Positions 43,137 through 51,782 of a DNA stretch of 64,000 bases are shown piece after piece. The position numbers and the translations under genes are program-made. The notes beneath the pieces are model-generated. The model did no database searches. It was not told the DNA's origin and saw only the letters and a program-made list of their open reading frames with translations. This DNA comes from Desulforhopalus singaporensis (GTDB lineage Bacteria; Desulfobacterota; Desulfobulbia; Desulfobulbales; Desulfocapsaceae). The first letter of the stretch is position 1. Every line of letters begins with the position of its first letter. The DNA lies in NCBI RefSeq assembly GCF_900104445.1, contig NZ_FNJI01000006.1, positions 62,001-126,000 on the forward strand, read 5' to 3'.

Positions 43137-44834
43137 ATGAAACAGAAATATATCAACAAATATCGTCCCTATCCTGCGGTAGTCATGCCACAGAGAAGCT
43201 GGCCGGACAAAAGGATAGAAAAGGCTCCGACCTGGTGCAGCGTAGACTTGCGTGACGGCAACCAGGCGTTGATTCAGCCAATGAATCTTGAGAAAAAACT
43301 TGAAATGTTTCGTCTCATCACCGGTATGGGATTTAAGGAAATAGAGGTCGGTTTTCCTTCAGCTTCGGAGGTGGAGTATGAGTTTACCAGGGTGCTTATA
43401 GAACAGAACCTCATCCCGGAGGACGTGGTAATACAGGTTCTCACCCAGGCACGGGAGCATCTCATCCATAAAACGTTTGAATCGATAAAAGGTGCCAGGG
43501 AAGTTATCGTTCATCTGTACAACTCAACCTCTGTTCTTCAGCGCAGAACTGTTTTCCGCATGAACCGACGGGAGATTGTCGAGCTTGCCGTCAAGGGGGC
43601 GCAACTTCTCAAGGAGGAAGAAAAAAAATATCCTGAAACCCGATTTCGTTATGAATACTCTCCTGAAAGTTTTACCGGCACCGAGCTCGAATTTGCCCTT
43701 GAGGTCTGCGAGAGGGTGATGGAGGTCCTGCAGCCGACCAAAGAAAACAGGTTGATTATCAATCTTCCGGCAACGGTTGAGCTTGCCACCCCCAACATCT
43801 ATGCCGATCAGATAGAATGGTTCTGTCGCAACATGACCGATCGCGAGTCGGCAATAATCAGCCTGCACACCCACAATGACCGGGGGTGCGCGGTGGCGGC
43901 AACGGAATTGGCGTTGATGGCAGGCGGAGAACGGGTCGAAGGGACCCTGTTCGGTAACGGGGAAAGAACCGGTAATGTCGATATAGTCACCCTGGCGCTG
44001 AATATGTTTACCCAGGGAGTCGACCCTGAACTCGACCTCTCTGATATAAACAAACTGATCGACGTTTACGAGCGCATATGCCGTCTGCCGGTCCACCCTC
44101 GTCATCCGTATGCCGGGGAACTTGTATATACTGCTTTTTCCGGGTCCCATCAAGATGCAATAAACAAGGGGATGCAGGCTTATCAGGATGGCGACTCAGG
44201 ACGTTGGGCGGTTCCTTACCTGCCAATAGATCCGTCCGACGTCGGTCGGACCTACGAGTCGATTATCAGAATCAACAGTCAGTCAGGTAAGGGCGGGGTG
44301 GCGTATGTCATGGATAAGGATTTCGGCTTCAAGCTGCCCAAGTCGATGCATCCGGAATTTGGCAATGTGATTCAGCGGGTGACCGACAAAGAGGGCAGGG
44401 AGCTGCAGCGCAGAGAAATCTTCAAGACGTTTGAACAGGAATATCTCAAAATCGACACCCCATATAAACTGAAAGGCTTTCATGTCGCCAAGCGGCATAT
44501 CAGTGCCGAGATCCCAGAATCAAGGGCGGAGATTGAAGCAACGTTATCGATAGACGGCAGGGACGTTGAGATCTTTGCCAAAGGTAATGGTCCCCTTGAC
44601 GCCTTCTGCACCGCCTTGAAGGAAAATATCACGGGTGATTTTCGGCTGACCAGCTACCATGAGCATGCCCTTGAAGGAGGATCCAGCGCCAACGCCGCCG
44701 CCTATATTGAAATAAGGTATCCCGACGGGCTGAAGGCTTGGGGAATAGGTGTTGATACCGACATTATTGTCGCGTCAATAAAAGCTGTGCTGAGCAGTTT
44801 GAATCGTCATAGTAACCTGAAACCGAGGAAGTGA
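43137..44834 (+). CDS. leuA: 2-isopropylmalate synthase (fungal/mycobacterial-type LeuA)
   Basis: 565 residues. First step of leucine synthesis, acetyl-CoA plus 2-ketoisovalerate. TWCSVDLRDGNQALI and SLHTHNDRGCAVAATELALM carry the metal and catalytic residues; GTLFGNGERTGNVD the family signature. The C-terminal LeuA dimer/allosteric domain (about residues 420-565) is present. Length and sequence fit the LeuA2 type rather than the shorter E. coli type. ATG 43137 follows AAGGAG. Preceded by a leucine attenuator. Confidence 0.96.
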   Translation: MKQKYINKYRPYPAVVMPQRSWPDKRIEKAPTWCSVDLRDGNQALIQPMNLEKKLEMFRLITGMGFKEIEVGFPSASEVEYEFTRVLIEQNLIPEDVVIQVLTQAREHLIHKTFESIKGAREVIVHLYNSTSVLQRRTVFRMNRREIVELAVKGAQLLKEEEKKYPETRFRYEYSPESFTGTELEFALEVCERVMEVLQPTKENRLIINLPATVELATPNIYADQIEWFCRNMTDRESAIISLHTHNDRGCAVAATELALMAGGERVEGTLFGNGERTGNVDIVTLALNMFTQGVDPELDLSDINKLIDVYERICRLPVHPRHPYAGELVYTAFSGSHQDAINKGMQAYQDGDSGRWAVPYLPIDPSDVGRTYESIIRINSQSGKGGVAYVMDKDFGFKLPKSMHPEFGNVIQRVTDKEGRELQRREIFKTFEQEYLKIDTPYKLKGFHVAKRHISAEIPESRAEIEATLSIDGRDVEIFAKGNGPLDAFCTALKENITGDFRLTSYHEHALEGGSSANAAAYIEIRYPDGLKAWGIGVDTDIIVASIKAVLSSLNRHSNLKPRK

Positions 44835-44847
44835 CATCTTCTCGTAT

Positions 44848-44890
44848 CCCTCCCGGTTCATTACCGTTGGCGGACGGTGGATCGGGAGGG
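44848..44890. repeat. Inverted repeat between convergent leuA and carrier genes
   Basis: CCCTCCCG (44848-44855) pairs with CGGGAGGG (44883-44890); an inner ACCGT/ACGGT stem fills the loop. Terminator-like position between convergent genes but without a clear T tract. Confidence 0.45.
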
Positions 44891-44948
44891 GGCCGAATTC
44901 TTCAAGAAAGCAACTGGTGTCCGGCTCAACCATGACTCGGGTGGGCGG

Positions 44949-45791
44949 TTAAAATCCTGCGAGAAAGGTTGCCACGCCTATTGCCGCCAGCCAGATATTG
45001 GTGATGTTGGAGACGGTAATGTTGAGTATTGCGGCAAGAATTTTCTTTCGTCTCAACAGGCCAAGACATGACTTGAATTCTGGCCAGCTGGTAAGGGTTG
45101 CCAGGACGATAAAGCCTATGACCCCTTTGGGTGCAAGTGAATTGGCCGCGGCAAAAGAGACGATCGGGTCAAGGTAATATCCGCTGACTACCAGTATGCC
45201 GATTGAAGGTAGGAACCAGTAGTTGGGGTTGAAGCTGTGAGGTTCTTCCAGGGGCAGTTCGGTTTCCATCGGCCGGAGGTAAAACAGGGTTGAGGAGACC
45301 ACGACACTGGCTGCGAGCCAGTAGAGATAGAATGAGCGGGGGAGAAGGAAGAACCCACCGGCCGCAAATGTTGTCAAGGATACCGTGGTGATGGTGTAGA
45401 GCCGGTTTGATCTGAACAGTCGACTGAACTGTCCGCAAACAATCGCAGCAACAAGCAGAAGGATCGGGTTCATGAAATTCGAACCCAGGGGGGTCGATGC
45501 GGCAAAGATGATATCGCCTGCGACCAGTCCTACCAGCAGACATACGGCTTCCGGGCCGTTGGTTATGAAACCTGTCAACGTTCCGATGCCCTTGGTATTC
45601 TTTAAGGATTCAATGATAATCTCAATGGAAATTCCGATAAGAAGCATTGCGACAATGACACCGACTGCGCCAACTGTCGCTAGGAGGAGGTTTCCCCCGA
45701 AAAGTAGGGCGCTGCCGCAAAAGAAACAAAGAACCAGAAGCCAGGCTACCAGGTCAAGCTTTTCGATGCTGTTTTTTAAAAAGTTTTTCAC
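44949..45791 (-). CDS. NCX-like cation exchanger family membrane protein
   Basis: 280 residues with about ten membrane helices. Two inverted repeats are visible: TNGPEAVCLLVGLVAGDIIF followed by ASTPLGSNFMNP in the first half, and LTSWPEFKSCLGLLRRKKIL followed by NITVSNITNIWL in the second. These match the alpha repeats of Na+/Ca2+ exchangers, with the usual GxSxPE altered to TNGPE and TSWPE. The Glu of each repeat remains. Ion specificity cannot be read. Confidence 0.8.
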   Translation of the reverse strand: MKNFLKNSIEKLDLVAWLLVLCFFCGSALLFGGNLLLATVGAVGVIVAMLLIGISIEIIIESLKNTKGIGTLTGFITNGPEAVCLLVGLVAGDIIFAASTPLGSNFMNPILLLVAAIVCGQFSRLFRSNRLYTITTVSLTTFAAGGFFLLPRSFYLYWLAASVVVSSTLFYLRPMETELPLEEPHSFNPNYWFLPSIGILVVSGYYLDPIVSFAAANSLAPKGVIGFIVLATLTSWPEFKSCLGLLRRKKILAAILNITVSNITNIWLAAIGVATFLAGF

Positions 45792-45802
45792 GGTGGATAG
45801 AG

Positions 45803-46060
45803 TTACGGCAGGTTTGCTCTCTGGCTTGTTAAAAAATCAATAACGTCTTTCTTGCCAAGCCATACGGAACTGAGGACGTTGGCGCCGATTTTGATTGCCG
45901 GAATCATCCTTACGCCGTCGGACCAGGTCCTTGCCGGGTGTTTTAATATATCTATTTCCTCAAGTTTTGCGCCGGCGTTATCGCTTAAGAAACCAAGCAG
46001 ATGCTGTTTTACCAGGTAGCATCGCGGGCACAGAGATGATTTGTAAAATGTAATGTGCAT
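45803..46060 (-). CDS. Small thioredoxin/glutaredoxin-fold protein
   Basis: 85 residues. MHITFYKSSLCPRCYLVKQ gives a CPRC active site, and MIPAIKIG the cis-Pro loop. Probably a thiol-redox protein. It lies upstream of the exchanger on the same strand, 11 bp apart. Confidence 0.82.
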   Translation of the reverse strand: MHITFYKSSLCPRCYLVKQHLLGFLSDNAGAKLEEIDILKHPARTWSDGVRMIPAIKIGANVLSSVWLGKKDVIDFLTSQRANLP

Positions 46061-46358
46061 GATCGGTGGAGAAAAGTGTTGCCGAAAAAGAGTTTTAACG
46101 GGTAAAGCGTTTTGCGGATATAGTGATCGACACCATACCTAAACGGTGATATTTTCTCAACCCGAGACTTCTATTTTAAAAAAAACGGACAAAAATACGA
46201 CAACGCAGGGGCGTTGACGATTTACTGCTTTGAATATACGATATTTATCCTGCGATATGGTATACTTTTAGGAACAGTGTAAAAGAAAATATTCAGGAGT
46301 CTTACGTTGACTCGTTATGATAACGCAAGGGAGCCGGCTTTGCCGGGGAGGAGGTGCA
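46061..46358. other. Gap upstream of the CBS/ACT gene
   Basis: About 300 bp between divergent genes. Small hairpins only: CAACGC-AGGG-GCGTTG (46201-46216), CGTTA-TGA-TAACG (46313-46325) and CCGGC-TTT-GCCGG (about 46333-46345). A TATACT hexamer at 46261 may be a -10. Confidence 0.4.
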
Positions 46359-47000
46359 ATGTTTATTTATGAATATATGACATCAGATCCGATAACCGTA
46401 CCTTCGTCCACTCTCCTCCCGGAAGCGCGGCAGATACTAAATGAATACGGTATCAGGCATCTCCCGGTCATCGATTCCCGGAGTAGGCTGATCGGGATGG
46501 TTACCGATAGAGATCTCCGCTCCGCATATCCGTCATCCGTGACCAGTAAATCTGATGCTGTTCTTGCATTTGAGCAGGTTGGCAAAACCACTGTGGAAGA
46601 GATAATGACCACGACTTGCGCGACCCTTGACCCTCATTCCTCCATCGATGATGCGCTTATCCTGTTTGATCGCTACAAAATAGGTGGCATTCCGGTTGTC
46701 AGCGAAGAGGATGTTGTTATCGGGTTCTTCTCTCTTCTCGACCTGACCGCTGCGTACCGAAAGCTTTTTGGTGTGGCGGAGGAAGGCTCGATTCTGATAG
46801 GAGTGGAGGACGACGGGAGGGACTATATCCTCAGCGAGCTGACAGCACTCCTTGACCGCAACAATATTCCTCTGACCAGGTTGATACGACTTGCAGAGAA
46901 GGAAGATGACGCAAGGATCTTCATGCGGGTGACGACGCAGAGGCCTGCTGAGGTCTATAAGCTATTGAAGGTAAAAAAATTTCATGTCATGGAGCCGTGA
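46359..47000 (+). CDS. AcuB-like CBS/ACT protein, second copy
   Basis: 213 residues from ATG 46359 behind GGGGAGGAGG. Same architecture as the 9807 gene: two CBS motifs (MTSDPITVPSSTLLPEARQI, RHLPVIDSRSRLIGMVTDRD; then VEEIMTTTCATLDP, KIGGIPVVSEEDVVIGFFSL) and a C-terminal ACT-like domain (SILIGVEDDGRDYILSELTA). No deacylase partner is next to it. The two copies clearly share ancestry. Confidence 0.88.
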   Translation: MFIYEYMTSDPITVPSSTLLPEARQILNEYGIRHLPVIDSRSRLIGMVTDRDLRSAYPSSVTSKSDAVLAFEQVGKTTVEEIMTTTCATLDPHSSIDDALILFDRYKIGGIPVVSEEDVVIGFFSLLDLTAAYRKLFGVAEEGSILIGVEDDGRDYILSELTALLDRNNIPLTRLIRLAEKEDDARIFMRVTTQRPAEVYKLLKVKKFHVMEP

Positions 47001-47087
47001 CCGGCGTTGTTTCTTGGCAACGGGAAACCGCGGCTTGAGAGTTGTATGGGGGAAGAGTAGGTGAGGGGCAAAAACGATAGGAACAAT

Positions 47088-47771
47088 ATGGCGCAGCCAG
47101 GTAAAACATACATGGACGACACCGAGGCATCGGCTGAAGGGTGCCGGAGATGCGGCAGCTGCTGTGAGGAAGGGGGACCGGCCCTGCATTTTGAAGATCT
47201 GGATAAAATAAAAAGTGGCAAACTGCCAAAAAGCAGCCTTATCACCATAAGAAAGGGGGAGCTTGTTCATAATCCCACAAAACAAGGGGTCTGGCCTGCC
47301 GGGGTTGAGCTCATTAAGCTGCGAGGCACCGGTAATACCTGGTGCTGCTGTTACTATAACAGGGACACAGGGTGTACCATTTATGATTTCCGGCCGCACG
47401 CATGCAGGGTATTGACATGCTGGGATACGGCAGAAATTATGGCGATAATGGAGAAAAATACTCTGGATCGCTTGTCGATCATGGAAGAGGACGATGAGCT
47501 CGTTCCCTATATAAAGGAGCACGAACAGCAGTGTTCTCTGGCGTTTTTACAAAACCTGCTCGAAGATAAAAGCGCGGTTTCCGCATCGGAAAAAAAGAGA
47601 ATTGAAGGGTTGGTCAACTTCGATCTGCTGTTCCGGGATGGTGTTGTCCGGCAATATCATCTTAACCTTGAAGAAGAACTGTTTTATTTCGGCAGACCGC
47701 TGTTCCAACTGTTGCAACCGCTGGGAATAGGTATACATCAGCACAAAGGACGGCTCGGCCTGGACTGGTAA
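47088..47771 (+). CDS. YkgJ-family cysteine-cluster protein
   Basis: 227 residues from ATG 47088; a GTG at 47061 is possible. CRRCGSCCEEGGPALHFEDL gives the N-terminal Cys set; WCCCYYNRDTGCTIYDFRPH and CRVLTCWD add more. The YkgJ family (Fe-S or Zn cluster) is of unknown function. It follows the CBS gene. Confidence 0.85.
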   Translation: MAQPGKTYMDDTEASAEGCRRCGSCCEEGGPALHFEDLDKIKSGKLPKSSLITIRKGELVHNPTKQGVWPAGVELIKLRGTGNTWCCCYYNRDTGCTIYDFRPHACRVLTCWDTAEIMAIMEKNTLDRLSIMEEDDELVPYIKEHEQQCSLAFLQNLLEDKSAVSASEKKRIEGLVNFDLLFRDGVVRQYHLNLEEELFYFGRPLFQLLQPLGIGIHQHKGRLGLDW

Positions 47772-47937
47772 CTGGTGACCACTGTGGGGGGAATTAAAAC
47801 CGCCGATCAGTTTCTGGCGACAGGGGTTGGGGGGATCGAATCGAATAACCCTACGTTGGCCACAGGGCTGCGGAATACTCTGGGTATTTTTTGCACGGGG
47901 AAAGCATCCGGTGAAAAGAGCGGTTCCAGGCGGATTG

Positions 47938-47983
47938 CACTTTTTCTCTTACTGGTCACGGAGGGTCAGTAAGAGAAAAAGTG
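47938..47983. repeat. Perfect 17-bp inverted repeat between convergent genes
   Basis: CACTTTTTCTCTTACTG (47938-47954) and its exact reverse complement (47967-47983), 12-base loop. The T-run lies in the 5' arm, so in RNA from either strand it is not a standard U-tailed terminator. Confidence 0.6.
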
Positions 47984-48001
47984 TTGCCTTACAATCAATT
48001 G

Positions 48002-48787
48002 TTACCAGGACTTGCGAGCGATCTCTTCGCCTCTGGTGGAGATTGTGATCTGTTCGACCGGTACGTTCTTGCCGGCACGCTCCATGGCCTGGCGGATAAT
48101 TGCACTCATCGCCGAGCAGCAGGGTACTTCCATGATCAGTACCGTCAGGCTCTTCAGGTTGCAGGTGGCTATGATTTCTGCAAACCTCTGGATATAGCTT
48201 TCGGCATCGTCAAATTTGGGACATCCCATCATAACCGTTTTTCCCTCCAGGTAATCCCCCTGGAAATTCCCAGCCGCCACCGCGGTGCAGTCCGCCGCCA
48301 CCAGAAGATCGCAGTTCTGGAGAAAAGGTGCATGGGGCGGAATAAGCCGTATTTGCACCGGCCAGTGGGTCAGGGCGGAGTCGGTCGACTGCGCCGGAGC
48401 GATTTTCTTGGGCATATTGGCGGATTGGCATGGGGAAACAGTTTTGGTCTCTCCGGCCGGTTTGAAAGACTGGATATGGGTTGAGGCGCACCCGCAGTCC
48501 ATGGTTTTTAATTTTTCGGCACCGCTTGCCTGATCCTTTTCCTGTTGTTCCAGATATTTTTCCACCGCTTCCTCGTCGAACTCATCGGCCTCACGCTCTA
48601 TGATTTTCAGCGCTCCGGTGGGACAGGAGCCAAGACAGGCGCCAAGACCGTCGCAGAGGTTGTCTGCCACCAATTTTGCCTTGCCGTCTATAATCTTCAG
48701 GGAGCCTTCTGCACAATCAGGGACGCACAGGCCGCATCCGTCACATAATTCTTCATCAATTTTTATTATCTTTCGTACCGTTTTCAT
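48002..48787 (-). CDS. Ferredoxin-type 4Fe-4S protein of the hcp regulon
   Basis: 261 residues. N-terminal CDGCGLCVPDC and, further on, CDGLGACLGSCP form two cluster motifs (the second has Gly in place of one Cys). A linker with CGCASTH leads to a C-terminal domain, MMGCPKFDDAESY and IMEVPCCSAMSAIIRQ, with more Cys pairs. Such FrdX-type proteins accompany hcp in sulfate reducers as electron donors. An FNR-like box is upstream. Confidence 0.82.
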   Translation of the reverse strand: MKTVRKIIKIDEELCDGCGLCVPDCAEGSLKIIDGKAKLVADNLCDGLGACLGSCPTGALKIIEREADEFDEEAVEKYLEQQEKDQASGAEKLKTMDCGCASTHIQSFKPAGETKTVSPCQSANMPKKIAPAQSTDSALTHWPVQIRLIPPHAPFLQNCDLLVAADCTAVAAGNFQGDYLEGKTVMMGCPKFDDAESYIQRFAEIIATCNLKSLTVLIMEVPCCSAMSAIIRQAMERAGKNVPVEQITISTRGEEIARKSW

Positions 48788-48900
48788 GAAGTTCCTCTCT
48801 GTAAGACAATTTTTTTGGATAACAGTGACCTTGCCATATCGGCCTGTACGGTCGTTCCATCGTTTATGTCTTTATATTACCACAGAGTAAGCATCTCTCT

Positions 48901-48914
48901 TTGATTTGAGTCAA
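48901..48914. promoter_or_regulatory. FNR/HcpR-like box upstream of the ferredoxin-type gene
   Basis: TTGATTTGAGTCAA: half-sites TTGAT and GTCAA with a 4-bp centre, as in CRP/FNR operators. Centred about 120 bp before the start codon, matching the hcp box in distance. Confidence 0.6.
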
Positions 48915-49027
48915 GTAGTCCTGAAAATATTATGGAAATTTTGTCTTATTTTAAAATTTGTCCCGAAGGTAACAAAAAAGGTCATGACAAGCGGTTGTCC
49001 TTTGGAACTGTTACGTAATCCAGCTAT

Positions 49028-49068
49028 AAAAAAATAAGGGCGGAGCATCGATGAAGATGCTCCGCCCT
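49028..49068 (-). terminator. Rho-independent terminator of hcp
   Basis: 13-bp perfect stem (49037-49049 with 49056-49068; AGGGCGGAGCATC), 6-base loop, followed on the minus strand by TATTTTTTT. Confidence 0.88.
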
Positions 49069-49112
49069 GCATGACGACCTGTTACTTATGGGTCACAGAC
49101 GCTGATAAATCG

Positions 49113-50747
49113 TTACCCCAGAATAGTTGCCAGATCTTCTTCGGGGGTCTCGGCAACCGGTTTGCACGCAAAATTTTCCACCAGAACGTTGAGCACGTTT
49201 GGCGAGATAAAAGCAGGCAGCGAGGGCCCGAGGCGAATATCCTTGATCCCGAGGCTGAAAAGGGTGAGCAGGATAACCACCGCCTTCTGTTCATACCACG
49301 ACAGAACCAGCGACAGCGGCAGGTCGTTGACGTCACACTCGAAAGCTCCTGCCAGCGCCACCGCAATCTGGATCGCCGAGTAGGCGTCATTGCACTGGCC
49401 AACGTCAAGCAGTCTGGGGATTCCGCCTATGTCCCCAAGCTTCTTGTCAAAAAACCTGAATTTGCCGCAGGCAAGGGTGAGAACCATGCAGTCTTGCGGA
49501 ACTTTTTCGACAAAATTGGTGTAATAGTTGCGCCCGGGCTTGGCGCCGTCGCATCCGCCGACCAGGAAGAAGTGTCGTATTGCTTTTGACTTGACGGCTT
49601 CAATAACCTTGTCGGCAACCCCCAGTACGGTGTTGCGGGCAAAACCGGTCAGTACCGAACCTTTGTCGCTGTCTGCGGTAAATCCCGGCAGCTCAAGCGC
49701 CTTTGCTATCACCGGGCTGAAATCCTTGTCGCTGCCGATGTGAACTAGACCGGGCCAGCCGACCAGTCCGGTGGTGAACACGTTGTCTTTATATGTCTCG
49801 GCCGGTTTCTGGATACAGTTGGTGGTGAAAAGAATTGCCCCGGGAAATTCGGGAAATTCTTTCGCCTGGTTCTGCCAGGCTGTCCCGAAGTGGCCGTAGA
49901 AATGGCTGTATTTTTTCAGTTCAGGGTAGCTGTGACACGGAAGCATTTCACCATGGGTATAGATATTGATGCCTTTGCCTTCGGTCTGCTGCAGCAGTAA
50001 TTCAAGATCTCTGAGGTCGTGACCGGAGATGAGAATAGCCTTGCCTGCCTTGGCTCCGAGGGGAACCTCCGTCGGTGTGGGATGGCCGTAGGTTTCGGTA
50101 TTGCCGGCGTCAAGAAGCTCCATCGCCTTGAGGTTGGTTTCTCCGCACTTCAGGGCAAGACCCACCAGCTCATTGAGCGGCTGTCCGGTGTTGGTCATCT
50201 CAGCCATGGCCTGATATATATAAGTATAGATCGATTCATTTTCCTTCCCCAGGATTGCCGCATGGTCGGAATATGCCGCAAGACCCCTGATTCCGTAAAG
50301 GGTGATCTGTTTCAGCGAACGGAGGTCTTCGTTGTCATCGAGGGAGTTGATGAAATCGAGCTCCTTGCCCTGGGCTATAAGGGCTGCAAGGTTGGCCCCA
50401 GGGGTAAAGGATGCGGCTTTGGCGTCGAACTCGCTCTTGCCGCCAGCGGCGGCGACCCTGGTTGTCAGGGTTTCTCTGAAACTTACGGCCTTGCTGATCC
50501 ATTGTTGAAACCTCTGCGGGTCGAAGTCGACATTGGTCAGGCACGCAAAAATCGCTTCAAGGGCGAACCGGTCAATTTCGTTATCAACGATGCCGACCTT
50601 TCGACCTTCAACCGCAACCAGGGACAAACCCTGCATGGCATGGGTGAGAAGATCCTGAAGGGACGCGAGATCATCGTTTTTACCGCATACTCCTATCTTG
50701 GTGCAGCCGCTTCCTTTGGCAGTTTGTTCGCATTGATTACAGAACAT
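49113..50747 (-). CDS. hcp: Hybrid cluster protein (prismane)
   Basis: 544 residues. N-terminal Cys set in MFCNQCEQTAKGSGCTKIGV (CxxC-x8-type spacing, four Cys with CGKND), the proximal cluster ligands. Hybrid-cluster residues lie in SGHDLRDLELLLQQTEG, GAILFTTNCIQKP, GGCDGAKPGR, LACGKFRFF and GQCNDAYSAI. Hcp reduces NO/hydroxylamine and guards against nitrosative stress. GGAGG precedes the ATG. Confidence 0.97.
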   Translation of the reverse strand: MFCNQCEQTAKGSGCTKIGVCGKNDDLASLQDLLTHAMQGLSLVAVEGRKVGIVDNEIDRFALEAIFACLTNVDFDPQRFQQWISKAVSFRETLTTRVAAAGGKSEFDAKAASFTPGANLAALIAQGKELDFINSLDDNEDLRSLKQITLYGIRGLAAYSDHAAILGKENESIYTYIYQAMAEMTNTGQPLNELVGLALKCGETNLKAMELLDAGNTETYGHPTPTEVPLGAKAGKAILISGHDLRDLELLLQQTEGKGINIYTHGEMLPCHSYPELKKYSHFYGHFGTAWQNQAKEFPEFPGAILFTTNCIQKPAETYKDNVFTTGLVGWPGLVHIGSDKDFSPVIAKALELPGFTADSDKGSVLTGFARNTVLGVADKVIEAVKSKAIRHFFLVGGCDGAKPGRNYYTNFVEKVPQDCMVLTLACGKFRFFDKKLGDIGGIPRLLDVGQCNDAYSAIQIAVALAGAFECDVNDLPLSLVLSWYEQKAVVILLTLFSLGIKDIRLGPSLPAFISPNVLNVLVENFACKPVAETPEEDLATILG

Positions 50748-50863
50748 TTGAACCTCCTAAGAGTTGAATTATCGTTCTTTATTTGTGTTGCAGCCGATAG
50801 TGAATTACCACTTTGTTTTTCAAAACTTTAGAAGAAGTCTACGCCACAAGTGTCTCAACGGCC

Positions 50864-50877
50864 TTGACATAGGTCAA
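50864..50877. promoter_or_regulatory. FNR/HcpR-like box upstream of hcp
   Basis: TTGACATAGGTCAA: TTGAC and GTCAA around a 4-bp centre. A minus-strand -10 (TAGACT, 50841-50836) would put this box at about -41.5, the class II activator position. Confidence 0.65.
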
Positions 50878-50888
50878 GTAGAAAAAAA

Positions 50889-51680
50889 TTAACTCCGCTT
50901 GAGTTGGGCAATGAAGTTCCCGCAATTTCTGGGGTCATAGATGGTACCGTTAAAATCACCAAAGCTGTTGACAACGGTAAAACCGCACCGGGAAAATAGC
51001 GTCTGCCATCGTTTGCCGCTAAAGCCAGTTACCCGGTATATTCTTTTTAATTCTCTGTTTTTGCCTTTATTTGGGGTGGGCCTGACGCGGTATCGCTCCT
51101 CGATTGTCACCGTATGATCTGCGGTAAACTGCTTGAGGATTTCCTTGATGACCAACCCGCCGCAAGGTTGCCTGAGTAATTGGAATTGAAACGATTTGTT
51201 GTTGCTTAGGCAGAAATCTGGCGTCGGGGTGTACAGTTGAAGATGGATTGTGCCGTCCATTTTCAGAGCGTCTCGGCAGCCTGAAAGGCACTGCACCACT
51301 TTTTTTTCGGTGGTCAACATATTCAGGGTGTTGTAGCCAATGATGATCGCGTCAAAAAAACCTTGAAACGTCATCATGGTCATATCCATGCAGACAAAAA
51401 GGTTTTCCGGGCAGACCGACGTTGCTTTTTTCAGCATCTGCAGACTGTTGTCGGCGCCTATAATTGTGCGTCCCTGGCTGTTGAGGATGGTGGTGAGCCG
51501 TCCTGTACCACAGCCGAGGTCAAGAAAATTGCCGTCCCTGCGGAGGATGGAGTCGTAATATCGCCCATCCTCCGTATATGAACCCATTTCGAGATCGTAG
51601 AAGGTGCAGTACTCCTGATCTGTCAGCGGCTCAAAAACCGGATCCGGTTCTTCGTCGTAACTGCTGTATATCTTTGCCAT
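50889..51680 (-). CDS. SAM-dependent methyltransferase, class I
   Basis: 263 residues. SAM motif FLDLGCGTGRLTTIL near residue 52 and IIGYNTLNMLTTEKKVVQCL. Rossmann fold typical of small-molecule methyltransferases. Substrate unknown. It lies upstream of hcp, but the hcp box between them suggests separate control. Confidence 0.85.
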   Translation of the reverse strand: MAKIYSSYDEEPDPVFEPLTDQEYCTFYDLEMGSYTEDGRYYDSILRRDGNFLDLGCGTGRLTTILNSQGRTIIGADNSLQMLKKATSVCPENLFVCMDMTMMTFQGFFDAIIIGYNTLNMLTTEKKVVQCLSGCRDALKMDGTIHLQLYTPTPDFCLSNNKSFQFQLLRQPCGGLVIKEILKQFTADHTVTIEERYRVRPTPNKGKNRELKRIYRVTGFSGKRWQTLFSRCGFTVVNSFGDFNGTIYDPRNCGNFIAQLKRS

Positions 51681-51782
51681 ACAGGTTGAGTAATTAATGG
51701 TTGAACTGAGCCTGGAAGTTTCTTATCCGCATGTCTTGAATTGGTGCGCTACCTGGGGTTGCGACCAGGGTTCGTCTGTCCG

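Larger units (their letters stand above)
48788..49112. other. Gap with ferredoxin-gene promoter and hcp terminator
   Basis: 325 bp. It holds the FNR/HcpR-like box for the ferredoxin-type gene, an AT-rich -10 region near 48871-48879 (minus strand TATAAA or TAATAT) and the hcp terminator (49028-49068). Confidence 0.5.
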
